In this document: positions 63,168 through 64,000 of the stretch, piece by piece
Position numbering within the stretch: the first letter of the stretch is position 1
How the letters are laid out: each line of letters opens with the position of its first letter
Assembly: GCA_023392125.1 (NCBI GenBank)
Contig: JAEVZS010000024.1
Location: 1-64,000, forward strand
DNA: 64,000 nucleotides
From: Bacteroidota bacterium
GTDB taxonomy: Bacteria; Bacteroidota; Bacteroidia; Cytophagales; Cytophagaceae
Direction of reading: 5' to 3'
The notes under the pieces: model-generated
What the model saw: only the letters and a program-made list of their open reading frames with translations
Told to the model about the DNA's origin: nothing
The model's database searches: none
Position numbers and translations under genes: made by a program

Positions 63168-64000
63168 ATGACCCCCACATTGGTATTAACCGTTATCCTT
63201 GTTTACTTCGGCGCATTACTGCTTATTTCCTATATTACCGGAAAAAACGCAGATAGCAACGACTTTTTCAACGCCAGCAGAAATGCTCCGTGGTACCTGA
63301 TCGCTTTTGGAATGATCGGTACCAGTCTGTCCGGGGTAACTTTTATTTCCGTACCCGGAAAAGTAGGACTTTTCAATGAAGCCAGCGGCCAGGTTCCTGC
63401 TTTTAGCTATCTGCAGCTTATATTAGGAAATCTCGTAGGGTATTTTATCATTGCAACTGTACTGATGCCCCTCTATTACCGGCTAAATCTTATTTCAATC
63501 TATACGTACCTGGACACCCGTATGGGGTTTTGGTCATATAAAACCGGCTCTTTCTTTTTTTTACTCAGCCGCACTATAGGATCTGCCCTTCGTCTGTTCC
63601 TTGCCGCTCTGGTACTTCATATCTTTTTATTTAGTCAGTATGGAATCTCATTTGCCTTCACCGTCACTATAACTATAATCCTTATATGGACATATACTTT
63701 TAAGGGGGGAATAAAAACCATAGTGTGGACAGATACCTTCCAGACTTTCTTTCTCGTAGCTGCTGTGATCATCAGCGTTTTTGTAATCAGCAGCCACCTG
63801 GATCTGTCACTTTCGGAAATGATAAACACAGTTTCCGAAAGCAGGTTTTCACAAGTTTTCTTCTGGGATGTAAAAGATAACAAGTACTTCTTCAAGCAGT
63901 TTATTGCCGGAATATTTCTGGCAATCGTAATGACCGGACTTGATCAGGATCTGATGCAAAAAAACCTGAGCTGCCGCAATATCGGAGAGGCCCAGAAAAA
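63168..64000 (+). CDS. Sodium:solute symporter, 3' truncated
   Basis: The frame opens at the ATG of 63168 and runs off the window, giving 277 visible residues with about seven membrane helices. Marks of the SSS family are S-N-D-F-F-N-A-S-R-N-A-P-W-Y near residue 35, G-T-S-L-S-G-V-T-F-I-S-V-P-G near 53, and T-D-T-F-Q-T-F-F near 185. It imports an unknown solute with Na+. The last visible stretch D-L-M-Q-K-N-L-S is also typical of the family. Confidence 0.88.
   Translation, partial: MTPTLVLTVILVYFGALLLISYITGKNADSNDFFNASRNAPWYLIAFGMIGTSLSGVTFISVPGKVGLFNEASGQVPAFSYLQLILGNLVGYFIIATVLMPLYYRLNLISIYTYLDTRMGFWSYKTGSFFFLLSRTIGSALRLFLAALVLHIFLFSQYGISFAFTVTITIILIWTYTFKGGIKTIVWTDTFQTFFLVAAVIISVFVISSHLDLSLSEMINTVSESRFSQVFFWDVKDNKYFFKQFIAGIFLAIVMTGLDQDLMQKNLSCRNIGEAQK

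Noticed and set aside
1..64000. tRNA, rRNA, insertion sequences, prophage or integration sites
   Set aside because: None of the intergenic regions shows a cloverleaf, rRNA stretch, transposase or flanking repeats that I could support by reading.

Overview
The window looks like chromosome from a member of the Bacteroidota, probably Cytophagales or a close relative. Five large secreted proteins are recognisable by their type IX secretion (T9SS) C-terminal sorting domains or by the DUF1800/DUF1501 pairing. Several intergenic regions carry the Bacteroidota promoter signature TAnnTTTG, some with a TTTG box 19-23 bases upstream. Shine-Dalgarno sequences are rare, and atpDC stands apart from the rest of the ATP synthase genes. 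No tRNA, rRNA, CRISPR array, transposase or phage gene was seen. I count 44 protein genes, two of them cut by the window ends.

Layout. 1-5.0 kb: end of an SRPBCC protein, a T9SS PQQ-type sugar dehydrogenase, a HipA-like kinase overlapping a DUF3037 gene, a WbuC cupin and a dienoyl-CoA-reductase-like SDR. 5.1-9.3 kb: a double UspA protein and a gluconate operon (gntK, gnd, gntP). 9.4-17.3 kb: a polymorphic-toxin module made of a 2415-residue SpvB/VCBS/RHS lipoprotein with a Hint domain and an HNH nuclease tip, plus a SUFU-family putative immunity protein. 17.5-22.3 kb: a compact four-gene operon encoding a PatA/PatG-type subtilisin with a PatG C-terminal domain, a cis-prenyltransferase, a second PatG C-terminal domain on an unknown N-terminus, and an 8-cysteine small protein. 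I regard this cyanobactin-like RiPP locus as the most interesting part of the window. 22.7-28.3 kb: a membrane protein, an azurin-like lipoprotein, NfeD/FloA, an exported unknown protein, and panB with a pseudouridine synthase. 28.7-39.2 kb: a GH11/CBM9 xylanase, a prolyl oligopeptidase, a CPA2 antiporter and a DUF1800/DUF1501 pair. 39.3-44.8 kb: a three-gene MukBEF/MksBEF/Wadjet-like SMC operon with no JetD/MksG nuclease beside it. 45-52 kb: a giant T9SS type-B adhesin. 52.1-64 kb: msrB, atpDC, a lipoprotein subtilisin, trkH, a heptose kinase, an aminotransferase, a GT2/WbaP-like fusion, recR, clpS and the start of a sodium:solute symporter.

How the genes work together. The gluconate genes import gluconate, phosphorylate it and pass it to the pentose phosphate pathway. 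The RHS toxin and SUFU protein fit effector and immunity. The PatG-like operon reads as a peptide-maturation pathway in which the protease cuts a precursor and an isoprenyl diphosphate enzyme supplies or attaches a lipid; that last step is inference. The SMC operon probably acts in chromosome organisation or plasmid defence. Functions come from motifs and family knowledge read by eye; no search was run.
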